Shown in pieces: positions 8,820-17,105 of a stretch of DNA of 64,000 bases (positions are counted from its first letter, which is position 1; the number at the start of each line of letters is the position of its first letter). The stretch comes from JAYQKL01 sp038142705. GTDB taxonomy: Bacteria > Pseudomonadota > Alphaproteobacteria > RS24. Below the pieces are notes generated by a model. It searched no databases and was not told the DNA's origin. It saw only the letters and a program-made list of their open reading frames with translations. The DNA lies in NCBI GenBank assembly GCA_965217015.1, contig OZ244224.1, positions 372,001 through 436,000 of the forward strand, in the 5' to 3' direction. The position numbers were made by a program, and so were the translations under genes.

Positions 8820-9832
8820 GAGGCCGTGCTTTCTGTATCATCATCAATTTTTGGTAAATTTCGGGCCAGCATATCCAAACAAGCCATGCGCGCGGCGACA
8901 CCCATTTCCACCTGCGTGGCGATAAGGCTACGGCTTGGGTCATCGGCGAGGGCACTGTCAATCTCCACCCCGCGATTCATCGGGCCCGGATGCATAATCA
9001 TGGCCTCTGGTTTGGCAAAGGCCAGTTTTTCATGGTTCAACCCAAACAGGTGATAATATTCCCGCTCCGACGGGATAAGCGCCCCGTGCATGCGCTCTTT
9101 TTGAATGCGCAGCATCATCACCACATCGCAGCCTTCAAGGCCTTGTTGCATATTGGTGAAACATGTCACGCCCAGCCGTTCAATGTTTTTGGGCAGCATG
9201 GTTGACGGGCCAATCAGATGCAGCGTGACGCCCATGGCTGACAGTAAATGAATATTTGAGCGCGCCACACGCGAATGCGCAATATCCCCGCAAATCGCCA
9301 CGCGCAGGCCCTGCAATTTACCAAAATGGCGCCGAATGGTGAGCGCGTCCAGCAAGGCTTGTGTCGGGTGTTCATGCGACCCATCGCCGGCATTTAACAC
9401 CGCGCAGCTTACTTTTTGCGCCAATAAATTCACCGCCCCTGAAGAGCCATGTCGCACAACCAATAAATCTGGATTCATCGCGTTGAGGGTCACCGCCGTG
9501 TCAAGCAAAGTCTCGCCCTTATTCACCGAACTGGTGGCGATGTTCATATTCATCACATCAGCGCCCAGCCGTTTGCCCGCAAGCTCAAAAGAACTTTGCG
9601 TGCGGGTGGAGGGTTCAAAGAATAAATTGATTTGTGTGCGCCCTTGCAAAACATCAGATTTTTTATTGGCACGACGATTTTGCCCAACATAGCTATCGGC
9701 TAAATCCAGCAGGGCGCCAATGTCAAGTGGCGACAGACCTTCAATCCCCAACAGGTGCTTATGGGCAAAAAAAATGCCCGTCTTGTCTCCCGAAGGGGAC
9801 GGCGCGGACATATTTTCAAACTCAGTTTTCAT
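8816..9832 (-). CDS. pyrB: Aspartate carbamoyltransferase catalytic chain
   Basis: Condenses carbamoyl phosphate and aspartate, the committed step of pyrimidine synthesis. Key motifs are all present: FFEPSTRTQSSFE (carbamoyl-phosphate binding), SSVNKGETLLDTA, VVRHGSSGA, and GDGSHEHPTQALLD. The open frame extends to a GTG at 9859, but a good promoter (TTGCCA, 17-base spacer, TATATA) at 9842-9872 overlaps that extension. I therefore prefer the ATG at 9832, or the ATG at 9811, which gives a more usual length of 331 residues. Neither has a strong Shine-Dalgarno. No pyrI regulatory-chain gene is nearby. Confidence 0.94.
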   Translation of the reverse strand: MKTEFENMSAPSPSGDKTGIFFAHKHLLGIEGLSPLDIGALLDLADSYVGQNRRANKKSDVLQGRTQINLFFEPSTRTQSSFELAGKRLGADVMNMNIATSSVNKGETLLDTAVTLNAMNPDLLVVRHGSSGAVNLLAQKVSCAVLNAGDGSHEHPTQALLDALTIRRHFGKLQGLRVAICGDIAHSRVARSNIHLLSAMGVTLHLIGPSTMLPKNIERLGVTCFTNMQQGLEGCDVVMMLRIQKERMHGALIPSEREYYHLFGLNHEKLAFAKPEAMIMHPGPMNRGVEIDSALADDPSRSLIATQVEMGVAARMACLDMLARNLPKIDDDTESTAS

Positions 9833-9841
9833 TAAAATCTG

Positions 9842-9872
9842 ATTATATACGCTTTGCACCCTCTATTGGCAA
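9842..9872 (-). promoter_or_regulatory. Putative sigma-70 promoter for pyrB
   Basis: Reading the minus strand, TTGCCA (9872-9867) is followed by a 17-base spacer and TATATA (9849-9844); TATAAT is also present at 9847-9842 with a 19-base spacer. Transcription would start near 9836, leaving a leader of only a few bases before the ATG at 9832, or about 25 bases before the ATG at 9811. Confidence 0.5.
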
Positions 9873-9922
9873 GAGAAAAGACTAACCGCTAAATCAAAAT
9901 CGCAATTAACCGCAACCAGTGG

Positions 9923-10411
9923 TTATTTTTGTTCCTGTAAAAAGTCTAGAAAGCCTTGCAAGATATAGGCGGCGGCCATTTTATCGACCAGTTCGGCGCG
10001 TTTGGCGCGGCTGGTATCGGCCTCAAGCAGGGTGCGCGTCACCGCCATTGTGGACATGCGTTCGTCCCATAAAATAATCGGCAACTGGGTGCCGCGGTTT
10101 TCTAAATTACGAATAAAAGCGCGGGTGGATTGCGCTCTGGGGCCTTCTGACCCGTCCATATTGAGCGGCCAGCCCATCACCAATGCCCCAATCGCCTCGC
10201 GGGTGATGACTGCCTCTAGCGCGCTGGCATCGGCCCCGAATTTTTTGCGTTTTATGGTTTCAAGCGCGCTGGCAATTTTGAAATCTGTGTCAGAAACCGC
10301 CAGACCAATGGTTTTGTCGCCTAAATCAAGCGCCAAAATTTTTGACCCTTTTGGCATTTGGCTGGTGAGAGATAATTTGTCATCAATAATGGGCATAGGG
10401 GCTTTTAGCAT
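9923..10411 (-). CDS. ruvX: Putative pre-16S rRNA nuclease / Holliday junction resolvase-like YqgF
   Basis: A 162-residue RNase H-fold protein of the YqgF family, implicated in 5' maturation of 16S rRNA in E. coli; resolvase activity is debated. Visible motifs: ILALDLGDKTIGLAVSD (first catalytic Asp), ALVMGWPLNMDGSEG, and ILWDERMSTMAV with the second acidic cluster. The C-terminal VDKMAAAYILQGFLD helix is typical. It is the first gene of the leftward cluster and is divergent from gatC, with 130 bases between the two starts. No clear Shine-Dalgarno precedes the ATG at 10411; the Met at residue 6 is an alternative. Confidence 0.93.
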   Translation of the reverse strand: MLKAPMPIIDDKLSLTSQMPKGSKILALDLGDKTIGLAVSDTDFKIASALETIKRKKFGADASALEAVITREAIGALVMGWPLNMDGSEGPRAQSTRAFIRNLENRGTQLPIILWDERMSTMAVTRTLLEADTSRAKRAELVDKMAAAYILQGFLDFLQEQK

Positions 10412-10541
10412 TGTTTGATTTTTTTTGCATCATCTGCGTTCGGCTTGCTTGCACTTGCGCGGTGTGAGTGATAGGTTCGCCTCGAAAATACAAGGCTTTT
10501 ATCGGTCTTGTGCGTCACTCAAAACCTTGATGGGGTGTTTC

Positions 10542-10841
10542 ATGTCTGCAGATAAAAAAGTAGATGACCAAACGGTTCGCCATATTGCGAACCTCTCGCG
10601 CATTGCTGTACCCGAATCCGAATTGCCAGCACTTGGTGAAGAGCTGAACGCTATTTTGGGTTTTGTGGAGCAATTATCCGAAGTGGATACACAAGGGGTG
10701 CAGCCCATGACCAGCGTTGTGGAAACACAAATGAAGCGTCGTGATGATGTGGTCAATGATGGCGGTTATGCTGAAGATGTGGTCGCCAATGCCCCGATGC
10801 AAGACGAGAATTATTTTGCCGTGCCGAAAGTGGTGGAATAG
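10542..10841 (+). CDS. gatC: Asp-tRNA(Asn)/Glu-tRNA(Gln) amidotransferase subunit C
   Basis: The small subunit that stabilises GatA-GatB in the complex that converts mischarged Glu-tRNA(Gln) or Asp-tRNA(Asn) to the correct aminoacyl-tRNA. The 99 residues match the family length, with TVRHIANLSRIAVPESEL near the start and LRDD-like (MKRRDDV) and ENYFAVPKVVE motifs at the end. The frame is open further upstream (to 10425), but the upstream residues are not GatC-like; the ATG at 10542 follows a GGGG element. The stop is 2 bases before gatA. Confidence 0.94.
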   Translation: MSADKKVDDQTVRHIANLSRIAVPESELPALGEELNAILGFVEQLSEVDTQGVQPMTSVVETQMKRRDDVVNDGGYAEDVVANAPMQDENYFAVPKVVE

Positions 10842-10843
10842 TC

Positions 10844-12319
10844 ATGAGTAAGCTAACCGATTTAACACTGGCCGCTGCGCGTGATGGGCTGAAGAATAAA
10901 GACTTTACCGCAACCGAATTAACCAAAGCGCATATTGAGCGCGCCGAAGCAGCAACCAAGCTGAATGCAATGATCCTCGCGACGCCAGAAAAAGCGTTGG
11001 AAATGGCCGCTGCCTCTGATGAGAAACTGGCACAGGGCAGTGGCGGCGCGCTGGAGGGCGTACCGATTGGCGTGAAGGATTTATTTTGCACAAAAGGCGT
11101 GCGCACAACAGCTTGTTCTCAAATTCTTGGCGAATTTACACCGCCCTATGAAAGCACCGTGACCCAGAATTTATGGCAAGCCGGAGCGATACATTTGGGC
11201 AAGCTGAATAATGATGAATTCGCGATGGGCTCATCAAATGAAACTTCCTTTTATGGCCCTGTTCTCAATCCATATAAGCGTCAGGGGGACGAGACAGCAT
11301 TGGTGCCGGGTGGTTCTTCAGGTGGGTCGTCAGCGGCAGTGGCGGCGCGTATTGGACTAGCCGCAACCGCAACGGATACAGGCGGCTCTATCCGCCAGCC
11401 CGCCGCCTTTACCGGAACAGTGGGGCTTAAGCCAACCTATGGGCGATGCTCGCGCTGGGGCATTGTGGCGTTTGCCTCTTCGCTGGACCAAGCAGGGCCG
11501 ATTACGCAAACCGTGCGCGATGCGGCGATTATGCTTGAGGCGATGGCAGGGCATGATGAAAAGGACACAACTTCTGTCGATGTGCCTGTGCCAAATTATG
11601 AAGCCGCGTTAACGGGTGATATTCGGGGGCTGAAAATTGGTATTCCGAAAGAATATCGCGTTGAGGGCATGTCAGAAGAAATCGACACGCTTTGGCAGCA
11701 AGGCATTGAATGGCTGAAAGCGGCAGGGGCAGAAATTGTTGATGTGAGCTTGCCCCACACAAAATATGCCTTGCCTGCTTATTATATTATCGCACCGGCC
11801 GAAGCGTCTTCAAATCTGGCGCGCTATGATGGCGTGCGCTATGGCATACGCGAAAATGGCGAAGATATAGCGGATATGTATGCCCAAACCAGAGGTCAAG
11901 GTTTTGGCGCTGAAGTGCGCCGCAGAATTATGATTGGCACATATGTTTTGTCGGCTGGATATTATGACGCTTATTATCGCAAGGCCTTGCAGGTTCGGCG
12001 TCTCATTTCAGAGGATTTCACCAAAGCCTATGAAGCCTGTGATTTGCTGCTTACGCCAACCACACCATCGGCAGCCTTTGGGCTTGGTGAAAATCAGGAC
12101 GACCCATTGGCGATGTATCTGAATGATGTGTTCACCGTCACGGTTAATCTTGCTGGCTTGCCGGCGATTTCAATTCCTGCTGGCCTTGATGCAAGTGGTT
12201 TACCATTGGGCTTGCAGTTGGTTGGGCAGCCTTTCGGTGAAGAAACTTTATTGCGGGCCGCAGATGTGATGGAACAGGCGGCGGGTTTTGCTGCCAGACC
12301 GCAAGAATGGTGGGTGTAA
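10844..12319 (+). CDS. gatA: Glutamyl-tRNA(Gln) amidotransferase subunit A
   Basis: The amidase subunit that releases ammonia from glutamine for transamidation. The 491 residues carry the amidase-signature catalytic triad: Lys in GVKDLF, and the two serines in GGSSGGSSAAV and DTGGSIRQPA. Length is normal for GatA. The gene is tightly packed between gatC (2 bases) and gatB (1 base), so the three are a single transcript. A complete gatCAB operon suggests that the cell makes Gln-tRNA and/or Asn-tRNA by the indirect route. Confidence 0.97.
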   Translation: MSKLTDLTLAAARDGLKNKDFTATELTKAHIERAEAATKLNAMILATPEKALEMAAASDEKLAQGSGGALEGVPIGVKDLFCTKGVRTTACSQILGEFTPPYESTVTQNLWQAGAIHLGKLNNDEFAMGSSNETSFYGPVLNPYKRQGDETALVPGGSSGGSSAAVAARIGLAATATDTGGSIRQPAAFTGTVGLKPTYGRCSRWGIVAFASSLDQAGPITQTVRDAAIMLEAMAGHDEKDTTSVDVPVPNYEAALTGDIRGLKIGIPKEYRVEGMSEEIDTLWQQGIEWLKAAGAEIVDVSLPHTKYALPAYYIIAPAEASSNLARYDGVRYGIRENGEDIADMYAQTRGQGFGAEVRRRIMIGTYVLSAGYYDAYYRKALQVRRLISEDFTKAYEACDLLLTPTTPSAAFGLGENQDDPLAMYLNDVFTVTVNLAGLPAISIPAGLDASGLPLGLQLVGQPFGEETLLRAADVMEQAAGFAARPQEWWV

Positions 12320-12320
12320 A

Positions 12321-13817
12321 ATGGCTGAAAATAAATTAATCGCAGGCGCGACAGGTGATTGGGAAATTGTGCTGGGCCTTGAGGTGCATGCGCAGGTTTC
12401 ATCAAATGCAAAATTATTTTCTGGTTCTTCAACTGAATATGGCGCGGAGCCAAATAGCCAAGTGAGCTTTGTTGATGCGGCCATGCCGGGCATGTTGCCT
12501 GTGATAAATTGGGAATGTGTGCGCCAAGCGGTTAAAACAGGGCTTGGTTTGCAAGCGCAAATCAATCGCTTTTCAGTGTTTGACCGGAAGAATTATTTTT
12601 ATCCTGACCTGCCGCAAGGCTATCAGATTTCACAATTCCAGCAGCCGATTGTTGGCGAAGGTGAAATCCTGATTGAGCTTGAGGACGGGGAAACCAAAAT
12701 GATTGGGATTGAGCGCCTGCATTTGGAGCAAGATGCGGGTAAATCTATGCATGACCAGCACCCGAATATGAGCTTTGTTGACCTGAATCGCTCTGGTGTG
12801 GCGCTGATGGAAATTGTGTCAAAGCCCGATATGCGTTCGGCTGCTGAAGCGCAGGCTTATGTCAAAAAATTGCGGTCTATTTTGCGCTATCTTGGCACCT
12901 GCGACGGCAATATGGAAAAAGGCAGCATGCGCGCTGATGTAAATGTTTCTGTTCGCAAGCCGGGCGATGCGCTTGGCACGCGCTGTGAAATTAAAAATGT
13001 GAACTCCATTCGTTTTATTGGGCAAGCCATTGAATATGAGGCCCGCCGTCAAATTGCATTGATTGAAGATGGTGGCACGGTTGATCAAGAAACGCGTTTA
13101 TTTGACCCGAATAAAGGCGAGACGCGCTCTATGCGGTCAAAAGAAGAGGCGCATGATTATCGTTATTTCCCCGACCCTGATTTGCTGCCTTTGACTTTTT
13201 CGCAAGATTTTGTTGACGATATCAAGGCCAGTTTGCCAGAATTGCCAGATGTTAAAAAGGCGCGGTTTATTGAAGCGTTTGGGTTGAAAGACTATGACGC
13301 CAATGTTTTGGTGTCCGAAGCTGAAAATGCTGATTTTTTTGAAGCTATTTTAAGCTCAGGTGATGCGCAGAACACCAAGCGCGACCCAAAAGCTGTGGCC
13401 AATATGGTGATTGGTTCGGTTTTTGCTGGCTTGAACAAAATCAATCAAACCATCTCTGAATGCCCTGTGACGCCGGAGCAGGTTGGGCAGTTAATTGATT
13501 TAATGGCAGATGGCACGATTTCTGGCCGGATTGCGAAAGATGTTTTTGACCTGATGTTTTATGAGGGCGAAGACCAAGGGCGCGACCCCGCTGATATTGT
13601 GGAGTCAAAAGGCCTGAAGCAAGTAACAGATATGGGCGCGATTGAAGCCGCCGTTGATGAGATTATTGCCAATAATCCTGACAAGGTTGAGCAAGCCAAA
13701 GAAAAGCCTAAAATGGCTGGCTGGTTTGTCGGGCAGGTGATGCAAGCAACGGGTGGGAAAGCGAATCCGCAGGCTGTGAATCAGTTGGTTATGCAAAAGC
13801 TCGGCCTTGATGGTTAA
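12321..13817 (+). CDS. gatB: Aspartyl/glutamyl-tRNA(Asn/Gln) amidotransferase subunit B
   Basis: The tRNA-binding kinase/transamidase subunit of GatCAB. In 498 residues: the WEIVLGLEVHAQV start, the KNYFYPDLPQGYQISQ core, RxDVNVSVR, a cradle domain, and the C-terminal YqeY-like helical domain ending in VNQLVMQKL. The frame opens earlier at 12288 inside gatA, but the ATG at 12321, one base after the gatA stop, gives the canonical N-terminus. The gene is complete, with no missing motifs. No obvious terminator follows it; the next gene begins 119 bases downstream. Confidence 0.97.
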   Translation: MAENKLIAGATGDWEIVLGLEVHAQVSSNAKLFSGSSTEYGAEPNSQVSFVDAAMPGMLPVINWECVRQAVKTGLGLQAQINRFSVFDRKNYFYPDLPQGYQISQFQQPIVGEGEILIELEDGETKMIGIERLHLEQDAGKSMHDQHPNMSFVDLNRSGVALMEIVSKPDMRSAAEAQAYVKKLRSILRYLGTCDGNMEKGSMRADVNVSVRKPGDALGTRCEIKNVNSIRFIGQAIEYEARRQIALIEDGGTVDQETRLFDPNKGETRSMRSKEEAHDYRYFPDPDLLPLTFSQDFVDDIKASLPELPDVKKARFIEAFGLKDYDANVLVSEAENADFFEAILSSGDAQNTKRDPKAVANMVIGSVFAGLNKINQTISECPVTPEQVGQLIDLMADGTISGRIAKDVFDLMFYEGEDQGRDPADIVESKGLKQVTDMGAIEAAVDEIIANNPDKVEQAKEKPKMAGWFVGQVMQATGGKANPQAVNQLVMQKLGLDG

Positions 13818-13936
13818 GTTTTGACCTTATGTGCATGAGGTTTCAGTGCCACATTTAGTGATTTTTTTCTTATTGGGATTTTTGAGCTTGCTCTCGGCTT
13901 GTGTTCTTGGCTAGTCTTTGTGCGGGGGGATTTATC

Positions 13937-15415
13937 ATGACTCAAGAAACTTTGAAAACCATCACCAATGGAATTGGAAATATGAAAATGAAAGACACGC
14001 CTGTTGCCGAGATGAAAAGACTCGTGGCGGCACAGAAAAAAGCGCATCTTGATGAGGGCGCGCCATCTGCTGATATTCGTGTTGACCGTATCAATCGGAC
14101 CATTTCTCTTTTGAAAAATCATTCTGATGACATTGTTGATGCCTTGAGTGTAGATTATGGCGCGCGTTCTGAGCATTTGTCTTATCTGGCCGATGTTGCG
14201 GCGCCAGTGATTGGATTGAACCACGCCAAAAAACATGTCGCGAAATGGATGCGTTCAGAAAAACGCAAAACGAATTTTCCGTTTAATTTGCTTGGTGGGC
14301 GTTCAAGGGTGGAATATCAACCCCTTGGCTGTGTTGGTAATATTGTGCCGTGGAATTTCCCTGTTGGATTGGCGTTTTCACCTTTGGCGAGTATTTTTGC
14401 GGCGGGCAATCGCTCCATCATCAAGCCGTCTGAACATACGCCAGCTGTGTCTCAATTGATAAAAGAATTGGTCGCACATTATTTTGATGAAACAGAGCTT
14501 GCGGTTGTGACGGGTGGCGTCAAAACAGGGGCGGCGTTTTCGCGGTTGCCATTTGACCATTTGCTTTATACCGGCGGCACTCAAATCGCGCCTTATATTA
14601 TGGAAGCAGCGGCGGAAAATATTGTGCCGGTTACATTAGAACTCGGCGGCAAATCGCCGGTGATTGTGTCAGACAGTGCTGATATGCAGTCAGCTGCTAA
14701 GCGGATTATGCTCGGCAAAACTATGAATGCAGGTCAAATTTGTCTTGCGCCAGATTATATTCTGGTTTCGAAAGAGCGGCGCGATGAACTGGTCGGCGCC
14801 TTACAAAATGCCTCTGCTGAATATTACCCGACCATGAAGGACAACCCAGATTATTCTTCCATTATTAATGAGCAGCACTTTGATCGCTTACAGGGTTACT
14901 TAAAAGATGCGAAGCGCAAGAAAGCTGATATTGTTGAGCTAAAACCAAAAAACGAAGACTTCAAACAGCAGGAACATTATAAAATTCCGCCAACGCTGGT
15001 GCTGGACCCAACCGAAGATATGAAGGTCATGAAAGATGAAATTTTTGGCCCGCTTTTGCCGATTAAGACATGCGAGAGCGTTCAGGAAGCGATTTCATAT
15101 ATCAATGATAAGCCGCGCGCATTGGCTGTTTATTATTTTGGTGAGGATAAAGAGCAGGAAAATCGTGTGGTGCAGCAGACAACCTCTGGCGGTGTGTGTG
15201 TGAATGATGTGATTAGCCACTACCAGCAAGAGGATTTACCTTTTGGCGGTGTCGGGCCAAGCGGCACGGGGGCCTATCATGGGTTTGATGGCTTTAAGAA
15301 CTTCAGCCATGCCAAATCTGTCTATCGTCAAAGCCGCAATGAAATGCTTGTCGGCATGATACGGCCACCTTATACGGATAAGCTTTATAAAATGATGCAA
15401 ACCATGATGAAATAA
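13937..15415 (+). CDS. Aldehyde dehydrogenase, coniferyl-aldehyde-dehydrogenase type
   Basis: An NAD(P)-dependent aldehyde dehydrogenase of 492 residues with catalytic Cys269 in NAGQICLAPDY, general base Glu235 in LELGGKSP, and PWNFPVG plus YTGGT cofactor loops. The QICLAPDY form and the C-terminal hydrophobic/aromatic stretch (PPYTDKLYKMMQ) match the coniferyl aldehyde dehydrogenase subgroup, which also oxidises medium- to long-chain aldehydes. The substrate is not fixed by sequence. The ATG at 13937 follows a GGGGGGA element at 6 bases; the frame opens earlier at 13901. It stands alone between gatB and a convergent helicase gene, so it is probably a separate transcript. Confidence 0.85.
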   Translation: MTQETLKTITNGIGNMKMKDTPVAEMKRLVAAQKKAHLDEGAPSADIRVDRINRTISLLKNHSDDIVDALSVDYGARSEHLSYLADVAAPVIGLNHAKKHVAKWMRSEKRKTNFPFNLLGGRSRVEYQPLGCVGNIVPWNFPVGLAFSPLASIFAAGNRSIIKPSEHTPAVSQLIKELVAHYFDETELAVVTGGVKTGAAFSRLPFDHLLYTGGTQIAPYIMEAAAENIVPVTLELGGKSPVIVSDSADMQSAAKRIMLGKTMNAGQICLAPDYILVSKERRDELVGALQNASAEYYPTMKDNPDYSSIINEQHFDRLQGYLKDAKRKKADIVELKPKNEDFKQQEHYKIPPTLVLDPTEDMKVMKDEIFGPLLPIKTCESVQEAISYINDKPRALAVYYFGEDKEQENRVVQQTTSGGVCVNDVISHYQQEDLPFGGVGPSGTGAYHGFDGFKNFSHAKSVYRQSRNEMLVGMIRPPYTDKLYKMMQTMMK

Positions 15416-15417
15416 GC

Positions 15418-15450
15418 GCGTCTTTTTTACAAAAGAAACGCTTTATTTTG
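15418..15450 (+). terminator. Intrinsic terminator between the convergent ALDH and helicase genes
   Basis: A hairpin at 15418-15441 (GCGTCTTTT ... AAAAGAAACGC with one bulge) followed by TTTATTTT. It overlaps the helicase stop region and may work weakly for the opposite strand. Confidence 0.6.
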
Positions 15451-16915
15451 TTTTGATATTCATAAAAGCAGGCACATTGTCGCCAAAGCCTTTGTTGTTT
15501 TTTCGGGCCGACTGATTGGTTTGTGCTTTTGGCGCGCTTTCAGCTTTAGGCTTTTCAGGCGCGCTTTCAGCTTTAGGCTTTTCAGGCGCGCTTTTCTTTC
15601 GGGGCTTTTCAACTTTTTCAGCATCAGAGATAGGCGCGTCCGTTTTGGCAGCGTTTTTATCTGGTGCGGGCTGGTTGTCATCTTTTGATTTTCGTTTGCG
15701 CCCGAGCAAGCCTTTCCGGCGCCCCGATTTTGCCTCTTCAGGGGCGGCATCATCGGTTTTTTTGCGTTTATTTGATTTGCTGTTTGTCGCCTTGCCGTCT
15801 GGAACAATATCTTCAACTTCAATTTCCTGCCCCAGCATTTTTTCAATGGCCTGCACATATTTATCATCTTGCGCCGTGCTGAGCGTGAAGGCTTCCCCAG
15901 TTTTGCCCGCTCGCCCTGTGCGTCCAATGCGATGGACATAATCTTCCGCATGTGTCGGCACATCGAAATTAAACACATGACTGACATCTGGAATATCCAG
16001 ACCCCGCGCTGCCACATCACTGGCAATAAGAAATTTGGCCTGACCGGTCTTGAACCTGTCCAACATATCCATGCGTGTATATTGGTCCATATCGCCATGC
16101 AGGCAAACGGCGGCAAAACCGTGTTTGGTCATGGAGCCGTTGAGAATAGAAATATCTTTTTTACGATTGCAAAAAATAATGCCGTTCTTAACCGTGTCGC
16201 GCCTAAGAAGGCTGCGCAGGCTGGCGCGCTTATCCAAGCGTGTTGTTGGCACTAATTTATGGGTGACGGTTGCATTGGCTGATGATGGACGGGCGACCTC
16301 AATACGCTCTGGGGCGGATAGAAACTGGTCAGCCAATTTGGTGATCTCTGGCGGCATGGTGGCCGAGAAGAATAAGGTCTGTCTGGTGAAAGGCAGTAAT
16401 TTGACAATGCGTTCAATATCGGGAATGAACCCCATATCCAACATGCGGTCTGCCTCATCAATAACCAGAACTTCAACGCCGCGTAACAGCACCCCGCCGC
16501 GCTCAACATGGTCAAGCAATCGACCTGGCGTTGCGATTAACACATCAGCCCCGCGCATAATCGCTTTTTCCTGGTCCCCAAAACTGACACCACCAATGAG
16601 CAGTGCTTTGCTTAATTTTGTGTTTTTGCCATAAAGGTCAAAATTTTCTGCCACCTGTGCCGCCAATTCGCGAGTTGGTTCTAAAATCAGCGTGCGGGGC
16701 ATGCGTGCTTTGGCGCGCCCTTTCATAAGGCGATGTATCATAGGCAGCGTAAAGCTGGCTGTTTTGCCTGTACCTGTTTGGGCAATTCCCAAAACATCTT
16801 TACCCTGAAGGACTACCGGAATGGCTTGTGCCTGAATGGGGGTGGGTTCTGTATAGCCAACATCTTCGATGGCTTGCATAATTTTGGGGTCTAACCCCAA
16901 TTCGTTAAATGTCAT
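15443..16915 (-). CDS. DEAD-box ATP-dependent RNA helicase (RhlE-like)
   Basis: A 490-residue helicase with all core motifs in order: the Q motif (PTPIQAQAIP), AQTGTGKT, PTRELA, DEADRMLDMGF, FSATMP, and HRIGRTGRAG. It unwinds RNA duplexes; this subfamily is used in ribosome assembly and mRNA turnover, often at low temperature. The last 110 or so residues are a basic, Lys/Pro/Ala/Glu-rich, probably disordered tail containing a nine-residue block (EKPKAESAP) repeated in tandem. The block is encoded by two identical 27-base units. Family is certain; assignment to RhlE rather than another DEAD-box paralogue is an inference from motif style. Confidence 0.93.
   Translation of the reverse strand: MTFNELGLDPKIMQAIEDVGYTEPTPIQAQAIPVVLQGKDVLGIAQTGTGKTASFTLPMIHRLMKGRAKARMPRTLILEPTRELAAQVAENFDLYGKNTKLSKALLIGGVSFGDQEKAIMRGADVLIATPGRLLDHVERGGVLLRGVEVLVIDEADRMLDMGFIPDIERIVKLLPFTRQTLFFSATMPPEITKLADQFLSAPERIEVARPSSANATVTHKLVPTTRLDKRASLRSLLRRDTVKNGIIFCNRKKDISILNGSMTKHGFAAVCLHGDMDQYTRMDMLDRFKTGQAKFLIASDVAARGLDIPDVSHVFNFDVPTHAEDYVHRIGRTGRAGKTGEAFTLSTAQDDKYVQAIEKMLGQEIEVEDIVPDGKATNSKSNKRKKTDDAAPEEAKSGRRKGLLGRKRKSKDDNQPAPDKNAAKTDAPISDAEKVEKPRKKSAPEKPKAESAPEKPKAESAPKAQTNQSARKNNKGFGDNVPAFMNIKTK
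15531..15595 (-). repeat. Tandem 27-base repeat in helicase tail
   Basis: Two perfect 27-base copies (15531-15557 and 15558-15584) and a partial third (15585-15595). They are in frame and encode a Lys/Pro/Ala/Glu block. Nucleotide identity without synonymous drift points to a recent slippage or duplication event. Confidence 0.9.
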
Positions 16916-16995
16916 TGAGAGCCGCTTCTTTCTCTTTTTATACCGTTAAAGTTTCGTTCTGAGGTATAACCCCAAACTCTTCAGGTGATATAATT

Positions 16996-17014
16996 TCAGG
17001 CCCACGCGGCCTGA
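16996..17014. repeat. Inverted repeat in the parE-helicase intergenic region
   Basis: A 7-bp inverted repeat (TCAGGCC, 5-base loop, GGCCTGA). It lies about 90 bases beyond the parE stop and 80 bases before the helicase start. No T-tract follows on either strand, so it is not a standard terminator; it could be a weak hairpin or a binding site. Confidence 0.4.
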
Positions 17015-17105
17015 GCCTTCTGCGCATAAACGCTATTCATTCGTTAAGGAACATAAGGTTTTCTGGCTTATTGTCAAAACATTAAATGGATAAGGGGGGA
17101 GTGGG

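Noticed and set aside
15531..15595. Direct repeats that might suggest a CRISPR-like array
   Set aside because: Units are contiguous without spacers, in frame, and inside a helicase gene; no cas genes are near.
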